Shown: positions 1 through 11,205, counted from the first letter of the stretch. The stretch is 64,000 nucleotides of DNA from Tritrichomonas musculus (GCA_039105265.1 JAPFFF010000057.1:310001-374000), one strand, 5' to 3'. Numbers and translations: made by a program. The notes: generated by a model not told the origin, from the sequence alone.

Positions 1-9
1 ATAAATAAA

Positions 10-102
10 GTGCGTCCACAATTAAGAAAGTATTTTTTGAATAAGCTCATAGAAATATTGAATGAGTTTTCACAATTTTAACTTTCCTAATAGTGGACAC
101 AC
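10..102. repeat. Short inverted-repeat element or element end
   Basis: Bases 10-31 and 81-102 form an imperfect inverted repeat (18 of 22 positions), each with a GTCCAC core. This could be a tiny MITE or the folded end of a larger element cut by the window edge. No clear target duplication is visible. Confidence 0.35.
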
Positions 103-642
103 ATTAATTCACGAAATCTAAACAATTTTATGTTTATATATGACTTTGAATAGTTTGATAAGTTTATGTTTACAAAAAAAGATTTTTTTAATTAATTTTC
201 TTATTAATTGATGTTTAAGGTATGAAATTTTCTTTGTGGGATGTCTTTTCTTTAATTTGAGTCTTTATTTTCAAGTTTTATTTTCAGGTTTTCATTTCTT
301 TTTCACGTAATTTATTTTTACGTCCAATCAATTTTTGAAAGGCATCGTTTAGAATTCAAATCACAAAAATAATAGAATAAACCATTGCTCTTGTGAGCTA
401 TCTTTTTTTAATCTTTTTTAAAAGATATACCAACTGGATAAAAAATTTCTACCGATTTAAAGCGCACCATATAATAGGTCAATTTATATATATATATATA
501 TAAAGAAATTTGTTTTGTTATTGAAACTAAATACATAAAAATGCTGTTTATCTAATAAAGAGTCATTAGAGTAAATAAAAATCAAATTAAATTAAATTAT
601 TGTCAAAAAATTAAAGAGTCATTAGAGTAAATAAAAAATAAA

Positions 643-697
<55 letters not shown>

Positions 698-751
698 GAG
701 CGTGTGCTCGAGAGTAAATTAATCTGCATAATGTTAGGCTAGTTTGACGGT
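103..751. other. Intergenic DNA with poly-T tract and short direct repeat
   Basis: No coding region is seen. A 26-base segment (core AGAGTCATTAGAGTAAATAA) occurs at 557-582 and again at 613-638. A (TA)n run lies near 486-503 and an uninterrupted run of 48 T fills 645-692. It is the 3' flank of the kinase portion that ends at 752. Confidence 0.6.
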
Positions 752-1990
752 TTAAATTGGCTTTTTGATAACTGGTTTTGTTGACGGTTTACGACTGCCG
801 AGAGGAGGCAATTTTGATTTTGGCTGTGATGGCTCTTTCACTGGCATCGTTTTACTTTGTTTATGTAATGCACGGAAACGGTTAAGTGTTCTGAAACGAG
901 AAAGAACAATTTCATAGTCAACTCCTTCCGCCATCTTGAATCGGTGGGCGTACATTTCTGAAACAATATCTGAAAATGAGGGACGTTTCTTTGCTTCAAA
1001 TGACATGCACTTCTTGATCAGCGAGATCGTGAACGATGAGATTGATGGCGATGCTTCTGGGAATTTGATCGGCTTGTTGTTCAGTTTGTCTTTCAAGTTT
1101 TGTTTTGGAAAACGACGAGTGAAAAGGACGAAAAGGAGAACGCCAAATGAGTAAACGTCCGTCTTGTTGTCGTATTCTTCTTCATTCGACATCTCCGGCG
1201 ACATGTATGCAAGGGTGCCGATGCCTTTCGTCATCGATGTCATCGTGCTCTTCATCGCATCAACGTGCGCAAGTCCAAAGTCAATCAGCTGCGCCTCGAA
1301 GATGTAGTTCACCATAACGTTCTCAAGTTTCAGGTCGCGGTGAATCATTCCGTGCTCGTGGATGTGAAGCATGCCAAAGACAATTTCAACCACAAGTTTC
1401 GCTTTCAGCGTGTTGTTCAGAATGTCGCGTTCAAGGCACTCGCGAAGGTTCATCGGGTGGAACTTCAGGAAGATCGCTATCGTAGTCTTGCTTTTGTCTT
1501 TATTGGTCGATCCTGGAGTAAACTTGCTCTTGATTTCAATTTCGTCTTCTTCTTCATTTGCGTCTTTATCGTCGTCATTCAGTTTTTCTTGTGGATTCAG
1601 ACCGATGCACTTGCAGATGCTTGGGTGATTCATGCCTGCAAGAACTTCGAATTCTTTGTAAATGTTTCGAAAATCATTGAATGTCGTTCGACCTTCTTCA
1701 GCTTTCAGGACTTTCTTGCAAAGTTCTTCGTCACGTCGTTCGTCAATCACTTTGTACGTAACTGATGTCGCTCCTTCCCCAATCTGGCAAATCACCCGTT
1801 GATGTGACTCTTCTTCTTCATCAATGAAAATGTTCTTCCCTTCTCTTCCTCTCATTTCTTCTTCTGAGTCAGTCTCTTTATCATTCGTCTCTGATTCAAG
1901 TTCTTCATCACTCATTTCACAATTCATGTCGAATGGAAAAACTTTCTCGTACATGCCAAGACGAGACTCAAGAAAACGAATTCGCTTCAT
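752..1990 (-). CDS. Protein kinase portion of an interrupted LRR-kinase gene
   Basis: A complete-looking eukaryotic protein kinase domain with Ser/Thr-type motifs: glycine loop GEGATSVTY near residues 71-79, beta-3 Lys in CKKVLK near 93, an acidic insert near 135-160, HRDLKLEN at 217-224, DFG at 237 and SPE (for APE) at 264-266. The tail is basic and Pro/Ser rich. The first ATG is at 1990, but the same frame stays open without any ATG back to 2146, where it meets the TGA that ends the upstream LRR gene. The 52 intervening codons encode a charged, helix-like linker leading smoothly into the kinase. The likely original product is one LRR-kinase of about 870 residues. Alternatives are a separate gene with a non-AUG start, stop read-through or a sequencing error. 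The kinase identity is sure; independent expression is not. Confidence 0.85.
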   Translation of the reverse strand: MKRIRFLESRLGMYEKVFPFDMNCEMSDEELESETNDKETDSEEEMRGREGKNIFIDEEEESHQRVICQIGEGATSVTYKVIDERRDEELCKKVLKAEEGRTTFNDFRNIYKEFEVLAGMNHPSICKCIGLNPQEKLNDDDKDANEEEDEIEIKSKFTPGSTNKDKSKTTIAIFLKFHPMNLRECLERDILNNTLKAKLVVEIVFGMLHIHEHGMIHRDLKLENVMVNYIFEAQLIDFGLAHVDAMKSTMTSMTKGIGTLAYMSPEMSNEEEYDNKTDVYSFGVLLFVLFTRRFPKQNLKDKLNNKPIKFPEASPSISSFTISLIKKCMSFEAKKRPSFSDIVSEMYAHRFKMAEGVDYEIVLSRFRTLNRFRALHKQSKTMPVKEPSQPKSKLPPLGSRKPSTKPVIKKPI

Positions 1991-2146
1991 GCATCTAGAA
2001 ATTACATCTAAATATTCTTGTTCACTCTTGTTCTTGATCGATGATCTCTCACTTGAAAATTCTTCTTCCTTAGCAATTCTGGTCTTCTTAGATTTGTGAC
2101 CAACTTTTTCTAACGATGTAGGAACTTTTTGATTGCTTGTTTCATA

Positions 2147-3367
2147 TCATTCAATGAATTCAATTTTAGACTCAATTTTTGAAAATTCTTCTCCAACAAG
2201 TTCTGCTCCTCGCCTGATCTTCACTTTCGATCCTTCTGGAAGAAGGCCCATTGAATCTTTATCAAATTCCAGCTTTTTTGCATTTGGAAATGAGAGAACC
2301 ATGCCTTCACTGCTACAGTGGAAATTGTAGGCAGCAATCTTTACATAGTCTCCAAGAAATTCAACTGATTCAAGTTTACGATAACTGTCAATACCTCTTT
2401 CATTTACGTACTTCACTGATGGAGGAAAAACAATCGATTTAAGAGAACGGTTGTCTGAAATTGCGTATCTATCAATAGTCTCGAGTGAAGATCCTCCTTC
2501 GAATGTCATCGTTGTCAATTTGCTGCAATAATGAAATGCATATTTATTGATCACTTTGATGCTGGATGGAATTTTGACGTTTTCTGAATCACGACGACAA
2601 AAAATTAGAACGTCGAAGTCTTTGAGTGATCTGTCACTTTTGGCAACAAAAAGAGTTTCGTCAATCACTGAAAAAAGTTCGTTTTTGGGCGAAATTTCAA
2701 TTTCTTTAAGATTCATAGTGCTATTAAAGGCATCACAATGGATGTATTCGAGAGTTTCTGGCAAAACTAACTTTGAAGTCGTGGAATTAAAGAATGGCGA
2801 AATTTCGATGCGTTTGAGTTTTGAATTCTTTGGTGAAATGACTGACTGCAATTTTGGATGACTGCTAAATGAGTAATTGTGAATGATTTTGATTTGTGGA
2901 GGAATCACTGCTTCTTCGATGTCGTAACGAGCATAATAAAGAATGTCAAATACGTCACTCGCTGCGTCACTCTTCCCAAATAAATATTTATTATCAACGT
3001 ATGAAAATAGTTCGTTTTTTCGTGAAACTTCGATGTCAATTAAATCTCTAACACAATAGCACCACATACTACTAAGTTTCTTAAGTTTTGGTGGGAATTG
3101 AAGTTTCTTGAATGAAGCACTAAAAAATGGCGAACCTTCAAATGATTCGACTTCAGAGTCTTCTGCAAATATAAGGGAATCAAACTGGGCATCTTTAAAT
3201 GCATCATCTCCAATAGATATGATCTTATATTTTTTTTTTTCGGAAATCGCATATCGGGGAACAATCACTGTTCCTGTAACGTTTGGTGATTTAACTACTG
3301 TCGCTGTAAGTTCTTCGGTGTTTATTTCAACTCTAAGATTATTTTCAAGTTCAAGTTTTTGGCTCAT
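2147..3367 (-). CDS. BspA/TpLRR-type leucine-rich repeat protein (N-terminal part of LRR-kinase)
   Basis: 406 residues of irregular LRR_5/BspA-like repeats built on the pattern IPxSxKxIxxxAFxxCxxL, without signal peptide or membrane segment. Trichomonads carry hundreds of such proteins, thought to act in surface binding or as scaffolds. The frame ends in TGA (2147-2149) and continues at once in the same frame as an open linker and then the kinase domain (752-1990), so this looks like the sensor half of one LRR-kinase gene. Start chosen at the first ATG (3367), after which the beta-strand-rich leader begins. No strict Inr motif was found upstream. Family assignment is strong; whether the TGA is real termination or a lesion is open. 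Confidence 0.85.
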   Translation of the reverse strand: MSQKLELENNLRVEINTEELTATVVKSPNVTGTVIVPRYAISEKKKYKIISIGDDAFKDAQFDSLIFAEDSEVESFEGSPFFSASFKKLQFPPKLKKLSSMWCYCVRDLIDIEVSRKNELFSYVDNKYLFGKSDAASDVFDILYYARYDIEEAVIPPQIKIIHNYSFSSHPKLQSVISPKNSKLKRIEISPFFNSTTSKLVLPETLEYIHCDAFNSTMNLKEIEISPKNELFSVIDETLFVAKSDRSLKDFDVLIFCRRDSENVKIPSSIKVINKYAFHYCSKLTTMTFEGGSSLETIDRYAISDNRSLKSIVFPPSVKYVNERGIDSYRKLESVEFLGDYVKIAAYNFHCSSEGMVLSFPNAKKLEFDKDSMGLLPEGSKVKIRRGAELVGEEFSKIESKIEFIE

Positions 3368-3835
3368 TAATTTTTTCAGATTTTCAATATTATTCGTTAT
3401 GAATTATTTTCAATTTAAATTCTTTCAATTTTTCAACATTTTTCGTTATTTAGAATTTCCAATCAATATCTTATTTAATATTCAACATATATCAAAGATG
3501 TATATTAAAATAATTAAATAAATATATTTATAAATAAAACTAAAGTTATAAATAAAAAATAAATTAACTATATAAGGATAATTATAATATAAAATAATGC
3601 TCGAAATTTTCTCAAAAAAAAATATAAATATCTTATTATTAAATATTTTTCATGTAATTCTGATAAAAAAATTTTACAATATTTACGTATGATATGTTAA
3701 AATATGAAAAATCAATATCTCCTTTAAATAATTCTTTAGAATTTAATAACTTAATAAAAATTATATAATATAATTCACTGTAAAACATACCTAGGTATCG
3801 ATAGGAAACTCGCCTACTACGGATAAACAACTAAC
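3368..3835. other. AT-rich intergenic region
   Basis: Very AT-rich spacer between the LRR gene start and the decayed ankyrin gene. Short open frames here have no recognisable content. No RNA gene or clear repeat is seen. Confidence 0.5.
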
Positions 3836-4500
3836 GGTTGATGAAATTGACAATATATATAATATTTTATTCAATCGATCAAACAAACCTATTGAATTAA
3901 AGATTCGATTATTCATTCAAAATGGGTCAAAATAGAAGAAGAAGTTCAAGAATTGTTGGCCTGCATTCTACAGGTGAATAGATGCAATTTGTTGATATCA
4001 CCTACATGCGTACGACTTGATGTTTCTGCTTGATAAAGAAAGTTCAAAAACGAGTTCATTAAGAAATTTTGATTCCAACTATTTCTGACAATTTAATGGG
4101 CTTTCCAATGAATGCCAAACACAACTGTGCTTTCATTTACAGAATGCATACATTCTCAGCAAGCCAAACAGATGATGATCAAGAATAAACAGATCCAAAT
4201 TTCCGCTTTGTTCTCATGGTTTCTTCCAGAAATACTCGATTTTAAAAATGAAAATGTCATATCTTCATGCAGCTCGATTTATCAGGATTCCATTTGTCGT
4301 TATTATCCGGCCAAAAATGAAGAATATAAAAAAAAGAGAGATAATGGTGAACTTGATGATTCCTTGGCGCAAGCACTGATACATGATGATTTGGAAAGCC
4401 TCCAAAAAATCATTGCTAATTATGAAATCATAATTATATAAGAAACCTGATTGGAAAAGTTTTTTTTTTTTTTTTTATCTAAAGTGAGAGAAATAAAGGA

Positions 4501-5027
4501 CTAGGCTTTTGTATCCAAACGAGTTTGTATTCAAAAAGTATTCAATGGATACTCATTTTTGTTCGTTATTTGTTGAGAGAATTTGAGGATCCAAAATCGC
4601 CATAATGGACACTTTAATTCAATCTTGGATACACCTTTCAATTTTCATTGATTATTTTGAATGTATATTTCGTTTGACCAATTATATCGCTCCAAATTTA
4701 CATTGAATTTTATTTTTTATTTCAAATGTTTATCTTCTTGGTCAAAATCATTCTTAGTGAATTTGAAAAGTTTATAATTCATATTTGAGAGGTTTTTTAA
4801 AAATTAAGAATAGAGTGTGTTTAAGACATTTATTATTGCTTTTTTTCTGATATTAATGAGTTTATTAAAGTAAAAATAAAGTATCCAATAAAATATTATT
4901 TGGATACTTCAACTCAAATCTTTGAATAAAATACTAAATAAAAAAGCAGTTTTATGTCCACAAAAAGTGACAGCTTTTTACAAAAAGTCGAAAATGGACA
5001 CTCAGTTCACTGGATACAAAAGCCTAG
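4501..5027. mobile_element. 527-bp non-autonomous DNA transposon (MITE) with 8-bp TSD
   Basis: Perfect 17-bp terminal inverted repeats: CTAGGCTTTTGTATCCA at 4501-4517 and its complement at 5011-5027. They are flanked by an exact 8-bp target duplication ATAAAGGA (4493-4500 and 5028-5035). The interior is AT-rich, non-coding and scattered with TGGATAC/GGACAC motifs. An 8-bp duplication fits hAT-, P- or Merlin-type mobilisation; the family is not determined. The element lies inside the decayed ankyrin gene. Confidence 0.85.
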
Positions 5028-5034
5028 ATAAAGG

Positions 5035-5183
5035 AGGGGTCGATTCAAAAAATAATTAATTTCAAGGGAAAACGATAATAAAAATTTATTTTGAGAAAAA
5101 AATATTTGAAAAAAATTTTTTTTCTTAAAATTATATTTTCTGAAAAAATATTCAATTTTTTCTTAACTTGATCGTCGACCCCT
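5035..5183. repeat. 149-bp palindromic segment
   Basis: AGGGGTCGA at 5035-5043 is matched by its complement TCGACCCCT at 5175-5183, with A/T-rich, partly self-complementary sequence between. It abuts the target duplication of the preceding MITE. It may be a second tiny element or a chance hairpin. Confidence 0.25.
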
Positions 5184-6178
5184 ATTTTATTGAATGAGAC
5201 CCCTATTTTTTTAACGGTGTAATTGAACCTATTTACAAATATGATTCGAATTGTGATCATTTGATCGATCGTTTTTTCACCTCAATTTCGTGCAAATTAT
5301 TCAACATAGATAGCATTGTTCGTTTCTTTTTGGATCACTGTGTTTCACCAGATGAAGGGGACAGAAACTGCACCACTCCTCTTTATCATGCAATTTGGTT
5401 GGGTTCATTCCACTTTGTTCACCTGCTTGTTCAAACAAGAAAATCGTTTTTTCATATTGAGAGGGCCAATCGCACCTAAATCACCTTCGAAACAAAAGAA
5501 TGCAAATGGCAGCGGAAGTAGCAGCAGCAACACAAAATACAGAACACAGAGACGATACAATGTGACTTATCTTCACTTGGCGGCTTGTTCGAAAAATCTG
5601 GAAATTTTCAAGGAAAAAATCGACATGAATGCAGTCGATATAAACTCAATTGATAACCAAAGTGAGAACTCACTTTTATATGCAGTTAGGTTGGAAACTG
5701 GAGGCACCATCCTGCAGCTGTTTCAGAGAGAAAACTTCGTCTATGCTCACAAAAATGTAGTCGGATTAGATGCTATAAAGGTGTTAAAGGTGATTTTGCA
5801 AAATACAAAAAGCGAATATTTGTCTGAATTAATGTCACTTCATCATCAGAGTTTTTTTCATCATTTTTTATATTTTCTTAACCAACAATTGTTTGGTGTT
5901 AATGTTAAGAAAATGCTGAGGTTCTTCATAAAATGAGTATTTTCCAAGATTCGCATGGAGTTGGTCCTTGAACAGGAACTTCGGCATAAATCTGGATCAA
6001 CAAAATTGCTTTTTGATGCAAAAAAAGAATAAAAGATAAAAAAGATAAAATTTCTTTAAAAAAATTCTTATTGAATAAAAGAGCGTGAACAAAAGTACTG
6101 AAAAAGTTGAATATATATGATTTTTTCTAACTATTCAAGAATTATATGTAATACAATTCATATGATAAATAAGAAACT

Positions 6179-6230
6179 GGCGTAGTCTAATGGTTAAAAC
6201 GTGGGACCTTCATTTCCTATTACAGGTCCG
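6179..6230 (+). pseudogene. tRNA-like relic
   Basis: The segment beginning GGCGTAGTCTAATGGTTA carries a good A-box/D-arm, but no B-box (GGTTCGANTCC) or closing acceptor strand follows. It looks like the 5' part of a tRNA gene or a tRNA-derived fragment. No isotype can be assigned. Confidence 0.3.
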
Positions 6231-6402
6231 TATTTTGAGGATTATTTTAAATATGTAAATTATTTTGGAAAAAAAAAAAAAACCTTTCTATGAGAATGCT
6301 TATGTTTTTGATTTTCTGGTTCTCATTATCGACTGATTTTAAATAAAAAAAAAAAGAGTAAAAATCAAACTGATATTTAAAAATTTTATTATTTAAAAAA
6401 AG

Positions 6403-8589
6403 CTATTTTCGATTAATTTTGATGAGCTTTGGAAAAGCTGATGGATCAAGATTAGTCAACGATGAAGGAATTACTACTTCTTTCAATGATGAGCAAGAGT
6501 TGAAAGCATCTTTTCCAATTGATTTGATAGAAGGAGGAAGTGCCAAATTTTTCAGAGAAGAGCAATAAATGAAAGCTTTTTCACCGATTGAAGTCAAGGA
6601 AGCCGGCAGTTGTATCGCTGATAGTCTTAAGCATGACTTGAAAGCGAGCTCTTCAATTGAAGTTAAAGAAGAAGGCAAATTCACTTGTTTCAAAGCGATG
6701 CAAGATTCGAAAGTAGATTCTTTAATTGAAGTAATTTGAGATAGAATTGTTACTTCCCTCAATTTCATGCAGCCTTTGAAAGCGTTAGGGCCGATGTACG
6801 ACACTGATTGAGGTATTTTTATTTCCACCAAAGAAGTGCATCCATTAAATGCGTATTCGCTGATATAAGTGACTGACGGTGGAATAATTATTTCTTTCAA
6901 AAGCATGCATTTATTGAACAAGAAAGGCTTGAATGAAGTCAATAAGCTAGGGCTTCCAAAAGTGACTTGTTTCAATGATTTACATTTGTCAAATGCACCA
7001 TTTCCAATAAAAGTGACAGAAGAAGGAATTGCCGCATTTCTAAGTGAATTACATTCACAAAAAGCATCATTATCAATCAATGTGATTGAAGAAGGAATTG
7101 TTACTTTCATAAGTGATTTGCATTCATTGAAAGCTTTGCTTTTTATCGCTTTAACTGACGGAGGAATTTCAATTTCCATTAAAGAAGTGCATTTATTAAA
7201 TGTTTCTGATTCAATTGCTGTTATTGAAGATGGACTTTCAAAGATGACGTGTGTCAAATTTGAGCATTCATTAAATGCATACTTTTCAATTGTTGTCACA
7301 GAAGAAGGAATTGTTACCTGTCCAAGTGACGAGCAACCATCGAATGAATAAGATGAGATGCATTTAACTGAAGAAGGAATTGACGCAACTATTAATTTTG
7401 AGCATCCTTTGAAAGCACTTTTTTCAATCAATGTCACACCGAAAGGAATGTTGATTGAATTCAATGATGAGCAACCTGCAAATATGTTAGATTTAATAGT
7501 TTTTAATTGGCTAGATTCTTCGAATATTACTTTTGTCAAATTACAGCACATTTCAAAAGCATTTTTGCCAATTGATGAAATAGATGCAGGTATTCTAATC
7601 TCTTCCAAAGACTGACAATTAAAGAATGCTTTATCTGCAAAAGATTCCATTGTATTAGAAGTAAGTGCTACCTTTTTTATTAGTGTGGAATTTGAAAATA
7701 CAACTGATTGTAGTTCTTTCGTGTCATATTCAACTTCAAGACATTCAATTCCTTCGAAAGCACCAATTCCAATAGTGGCTGAACTAGGAATAAAGATTTT
7801 ACTCAATTTAGAACAACCTTTAAAGCAACCATTTCTAAATATTTTTACAGAAGGAGGAGTGTTAAATTCTATCAAACTTGTGCATGTTTGGAAAGCATAT
7901 GATTCAATAGTTGTAAGTGAAGAAGGTTGTTCAAATGTGACTTTTTCCAAAAGTGAACATAAAAAAAATGCACTGTTTTTTATTACTGTTACAGACGAAG
8001 GTATCGTTATTTCTTTCAAACTACCGCAAGAAGCAAATAAAGAACTTGCAATATATTTGATTGCAGATGGATATTGAAATTGTACTTCTTCCAATTGGTG
8101 ACAATAACTAAAAGCATTGCTTTCAATTTCTGTTACAGAAGAAGGAATTGTTATTTTTCTCAAGATAAAGCAAAAGCTAAAAGCTGAACTTTTAATTGTT
8201 GTAACATGAGTTGGTGACTCAAATACTACGCTTTCCAAATTATAGCATCCTTTAAATGTACTCTCATTAATAGTTGTAATAGGAGAATGAATTGTAAAAT
8301 GTTTCAATCCTGAAAATTGACAGAAAGCATAAGGACCAATATATGAAAATGAGCATGAGTTTTCAATTTCTAAATCTAATATTAGATCATCTTCAATTTC
8401 TAAATCTATCATTGGACTACTTTCAAAAGCTGAAGCTCCAATTGTTTTACATGAAGAAGGAATGAAAACATACTCTAATGAAGTTAAATATCTAAATGCT
8501 CCGTCTCCAATTGATGTTATCGATGGAGGAATGATAACTCTCTTGAGTTCTTTGCATTCACTAAAGAAATAATCAGGAATCGTATCCAT
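6403..8589 (-). CDS. BspA-like LRR protein (C-terminal part of a DUF3447-LRR gene)
   Basis: 728 residues made of some 28 tandem TpLRR/LRR_5 units of about 23-24 residues, each near AFxxCxxLxxIxIPSSVTxIG. Trichomonad BspA-like proteins are linked to surface adhesion and phagocytosis; here no signal peptide or TM is seen. The annotated ATG (8589) is internal to a longer frame that stays open upstream to a TGA near 8685 and reads SAARTNNVDLIYILLYKMD, a classic last ankyrin turn. That run aligns with the ankyrin-to-LRR junction of the intact relative at 55032-56774. So this ORF and 8643-9761 are two halves of one gene of roughly 1,110 residues, separated by one frameshift in a T/A-rich stretch near 8650-8680. 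Confidence 0.85.
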   Translation of the reverse strand: MDTIPDYFFSECKELKRVIIPPSITSIGDGAFRYLTSLEYVFIPSSCKTIGASAFESSPMIDLEIEDDLILDLEIENSCSFSYIGPYAFCQFSGLKHFTIHSPITTINESTFKGCYNLESVVFESPTHVTTIKSSAFSFCFILRKITIPSSVTEIESNAFSYCHQLEEVQFQYPSAIKYIASSLFASCGSLKEITIPSSVTVIKNSAFFLCSLLEKVTFEQPSSLTTIESYAFQTCTSLIEFNTPPSVKIFRNGCFKGCSKLSKIFIPSSATIGIGAFEGIECLEVEYDTKELQSVVFSNSTLIKKVALTSNTMESFADKAFFNCQSLEEIRIPASISSIGKNAFEMCCNLTKVIFEESSQLKTIKSNIFAGCSSLNSINIPFGVTLIEKSAFKGCSKLIVASIPSSVKCISSYSFDGCSSLGQVTIPSSVTTIEKYAFNECSNLTHVIFESPSSITAIESETFNKCTSLMEIEIPPSVKAIKSKAFNECKSLMKVTIPSSITLIDNDAFCECNSLRNAAIPSSVTFIGNGAFDKCKSLKQVTFGSPSLLTSFKPFLFNKCMLLKEIIIPPSVTYISEYAFNGCTSLVEIKIPQSVSYIGPNAFKGCMKLREVTILSQITSIKESTFESCIALKQVNLPSSLTSIEELAFKSCLRLSAIQLPASLTSIGEKAFIYCSSLKNLALPPSIKSIGKDAFNSCSSLKEVVIPSSLTNLDPSAFPKLIKINRK

Positions 8590-8642
8590 TTTATACAGTA
8601 GAATATAAATAAGATCAACATTATTTGTTCTAGCGGCACTTT

Positions 8643-9761
8643 TTAATAGGTCTTTATAAAAATATAAAAAATAGAAACTATGTCATAAACTTTCGTTGTA
8701 TTATCAAATTCTTCCTGTTTTGCTTTAATATAAAAATTAGTAAGTTCACGATAATGACTCTTAAATAAGTAATAAAAGGTGTCTTCCAAATTAAAATCAG
8801 TAGTCAACCAATAATAGTTATGATCACCAATTGCTTTAAGCATGTAATTATTTTCGATTTTATGGTGATATTCTGGATAAGAATTCAATAAATATGCGGC
8901 TATCGCATTTTGGTGGAATGATACGGCTTCTTTAAAATATTGAACGAAATAAACATCAAAAGAATTTGTTCTTCCTTCTAATAAAGTAATTAATTTGGGT
9001 TCGCCTGAATGTATCGCATAATACCAAAGTTTACTATCTAATTTACGTTCATAGTTTTTTAGTAAATAATTGATAATTTTCATTGAGCCACAATAGAAAG
9101 CATACTCGAGAACTGATAGTTTTTCGGCATTTTTATATAAAAATGGATCTATTTCAAACATGGGATCATATGGAACCTTTTGGTTCATATTAAAATTGTG
9201 ATTAAGAGTGACAAATGTGACAAAATCCCTAATTGAATCATTTTGTATATATCTGCAAATTTGTGAACTTTTTTCCTCAAAAAGTTCGTCTGTCAAAATG
9301 CCAACTTTTTTAAAGTGGAGATTCTCTTTATCAATGAACTCGTTGATTTCTTTCGCTAAAAATTTGGTGCATTGAGGTGAAATGGTCGTTATTTTTAAGT
9401 ATATGTTGAGATCAAATGTGATGATTTTGTTTTTAATGAGAAAAAGAATAATTAATCTGTAGTCTTTGAAAAGATCAAAAAGAAAAGTATTTGAAAAGGT
9501 TTTCTTGATTTGGTTCTGATATTTTTTGAAAAGATGGAATATGTTATCAATAAAATGCTTATTGCGATGATAACAAACAGATAATACTGATAATAATTGA
9601 AGAAACTTTTGGAATAATTCGGGGTGTTCTAGCAATATAAATTGGTTAATCGAATGAATTAAAAAATTATAATTATCTTCATCAAAGCTTGAATTTTGAA
9701 GATATTTTAATAGAGAATCGTAAAATATATTCAATTTAATCACATATGCTTGATATTCCAT
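8643..9761 (-). CDS. DUF3447/ankyrin N-terminal part of a DUF3447-LRR gene
   Basis: 372 residues starting MEYQAYVIKLNIFYDSLLKYL, the typical start of trichomonad DUF3447-ankyrin proteins, then helical repeats including VLEYAFYCGSMKIINYLLKN (an ankyrin unit). It ends out of frame just before the LRR half at 6403-8589; a single frameshift between the two explains the short product. The second copy of this architecture in the window (55032-56774) is continuous, supporting the split as damage or sequencing error rather than two genes. No membrane segment. Likely role: intracellular scaffold or recognition protein; inferred. Confidence 0.8.
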   Translation of the reverse strand: MEYQAYVIKLNIFYDSLLKYLQNSSFDEDNYNFLIHSINQFILLEHPELFQKFLQLLSVLSVCYHRNKHFIDNIFHLFKKYQNQIKKTFSNTFLFDLFKDYRLIILFLIKNKIITFDLNIYLKITTISPQCTKFLAKEINEFIDKENLHFKKVGILTDELFEEKSSQICRYIQNDSIRDFVTFVTLNHNFNMNQKVPYDPMFEIDPFLYKNAEKLSVLEYAFYCGSMKIINYLLKNYERKLDSKLWYYAIHSGEPKLITLLEGRTNSFDVYFVQYFKEAVSFHQNAIAAYLLNSYPEYHHKIENNYMLKAIGDHNYYWLTTDFNLEDTFYYLFKSHYRELTNFYIKAKQEEFDNTTKVYDIVSIFYIFIKTY

Positions 9762-10772
9762 TAGTTTTTGGAATCGAAAATTTTGTCGTAATATAAAAGT
9801 GACTATTATTCAATTTTATAAAGCTATTTATTCAATTCATAAAAAAAATTGAATTGATATTTCTCATGAAATTCAATTTAAATCTGAAATTTCATTGTTT
9901 ATAAATCTTGATAAAAATAATTTTAATCATTTATTTTATTATTATTTTATAAAATCAATTATATAAAAATGTATTTTTCACAATTTAAAATAATTCTTTT
10001 TTGCAAGTCAAATTCTGGGAGATTCTTATACCAATTGCTGGTTTTAATTGGGTTGAGTAGCTCCTTTTTTCTCACGTTTTTATTCATTCATTTGAAAACA
10101 TTTTTTATGAATTCTGCCACGTCATGCGTTAATTGACTGAATAACACAATGAAAAAATTAATGAAAATGGAACAATTGAAATCACATCGAATTCAATTAC
10201 AAATGATTATGATCATTATTTTTTCATCCGAAAAAACTTGTTGATTACAAAGATAGCAATTATTATCATTCAAAGAAAAATAGAAATGCAATTTTTGAAT
10301 TTTACTTCAGTTACAAATCAATCCAATTATCAAGCTGTACAATAAAGCCATAAAATAGTGGTCATTGAAAGAAATGTTTTTTTGAAGTATCAAAAATATT
10401 TTTAGAAATTATTGACAAGCATGAAAATGACTCATCATTACAAGGTAAATATGTTATATTTATGTGATGATTACACTTTTGGAATCATACATTAATTTCA
10501 TTTATAATTATGGTAAAATGAAAGAATAAAAATAATTCTACAAAATTGGTAAAATATCTTGTCATTTTGATGTATATTATGACTAAATCATTATCTATTT
10601 AACTCAGATAGTTTGTATGATTTATTAATAAAGAATTTCAAATTGAAACAAGTCATTAAAAATTGTTTTATGATGAAAAATCAATTTCTGGTAGTAAAAA
10701 GTATGAGCAAAACAAACGAATAGGTCCAGAAAGTGATTACATGATAACGAGAGGATTAAAAGAAATTCTTAA
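9762..10772. other. Intergenic region upstream of the DUF3447-LRR gene
   Basis: AT-rich, no supported gene. Short stretches between about 10680 and 10770 look like degraded coding sequence leading into the PARG-like relic, but no family could be recognised there. Confidence 0.4.
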
Positions 10773-11105
10773 TTTTCTGCCAACATCATATCAGCTGCTG
10801 CTTATGACAATAGGAATCCAAATGATAATTCAAATCAAATAATGGACCAAAGAATCAGAAAAATTATAAATCTAGCAGCAGTAAACAGTGTTATTGATAA
10901 TAAAGAAGATCCAGGGAAAAGTGCATTAATTCTTGGTGCATTTGGATGTGGAGTATTTAAAAATGATCCAAATATAATATCATCAATTTTCTCCAAAATC
11001 TTAAATGAAGACATGCTTAAGCATTATTTTGATTGTGTAATATTTCCAATATACAAAAGCCATAATATGATTCACATATTTGAACAGAATCTCTTAAACA
11101 AATAA
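10773..11105 (+). pseudogene. Remnant of a PARG-type macrodomain (TIGR02452/DUF2263-like) gene
   Basis: One open stretch encodes the C-terminal half of a microbial-type poly(ADP-ribose) glycohydrolase macrodomain. The motif ISAAAYDNRNP is followed by an arginine-containing helix and then ALILGAFGCGVFKNDP, which matches the family core LGAWGCGVFxNDP, and a closing CVIFPIY strand. The N-terminal part with the catalytic GGG-x6-8-QEE loop is missing; upstream sequence is broken. The family removes ADP-ribose from proteins. It is clearly partial and almost certainly non-functional. Part of it (about 10913-10960) is duplicated at 11273-11320. Notable because two ADP-ribosyltransferase-fold genes lie 27-31 kb away. 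Confidence 0.65.
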
Positions 11106-11205
11106 AAAAAAAACAAGCTAAAATTGATTAAAAAATAATTTTCTTCTCCTTTCATTGATATTTTCTCATGTATTTTTAAAAAAACATATATGAAAGTAAA
11201 ATAAA

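Larger units (their letters stand above)
3836..5936 (+). pseudogene. Decayed DUF3447/ankyrin-repeat protein gene
   Basis: Pieces of a typical trichomonad ankyrin protein lie in order but in different frames. Near 3836-4080 is a DUF3447-like N-terminus. At 4112-4441 is the conserved stretch before the ankyrins (a FLPEI-like motif, then AQALIHDDLESLQKII). At 5261-5479 is an ankyrin unit with CTTPLYHAIWLGSFHFVHLL, and at 5560-5790 another with TYLHLAACSKNLEIF. Several stops and frame changes separate them, and a non-autonomous transposon (4501-5027) sits between the N-terminal and ankyrin parts. This is a host gene relic; its function was probably protein-protein interaction. The exact start is uncertain. 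Confidence 0.6.
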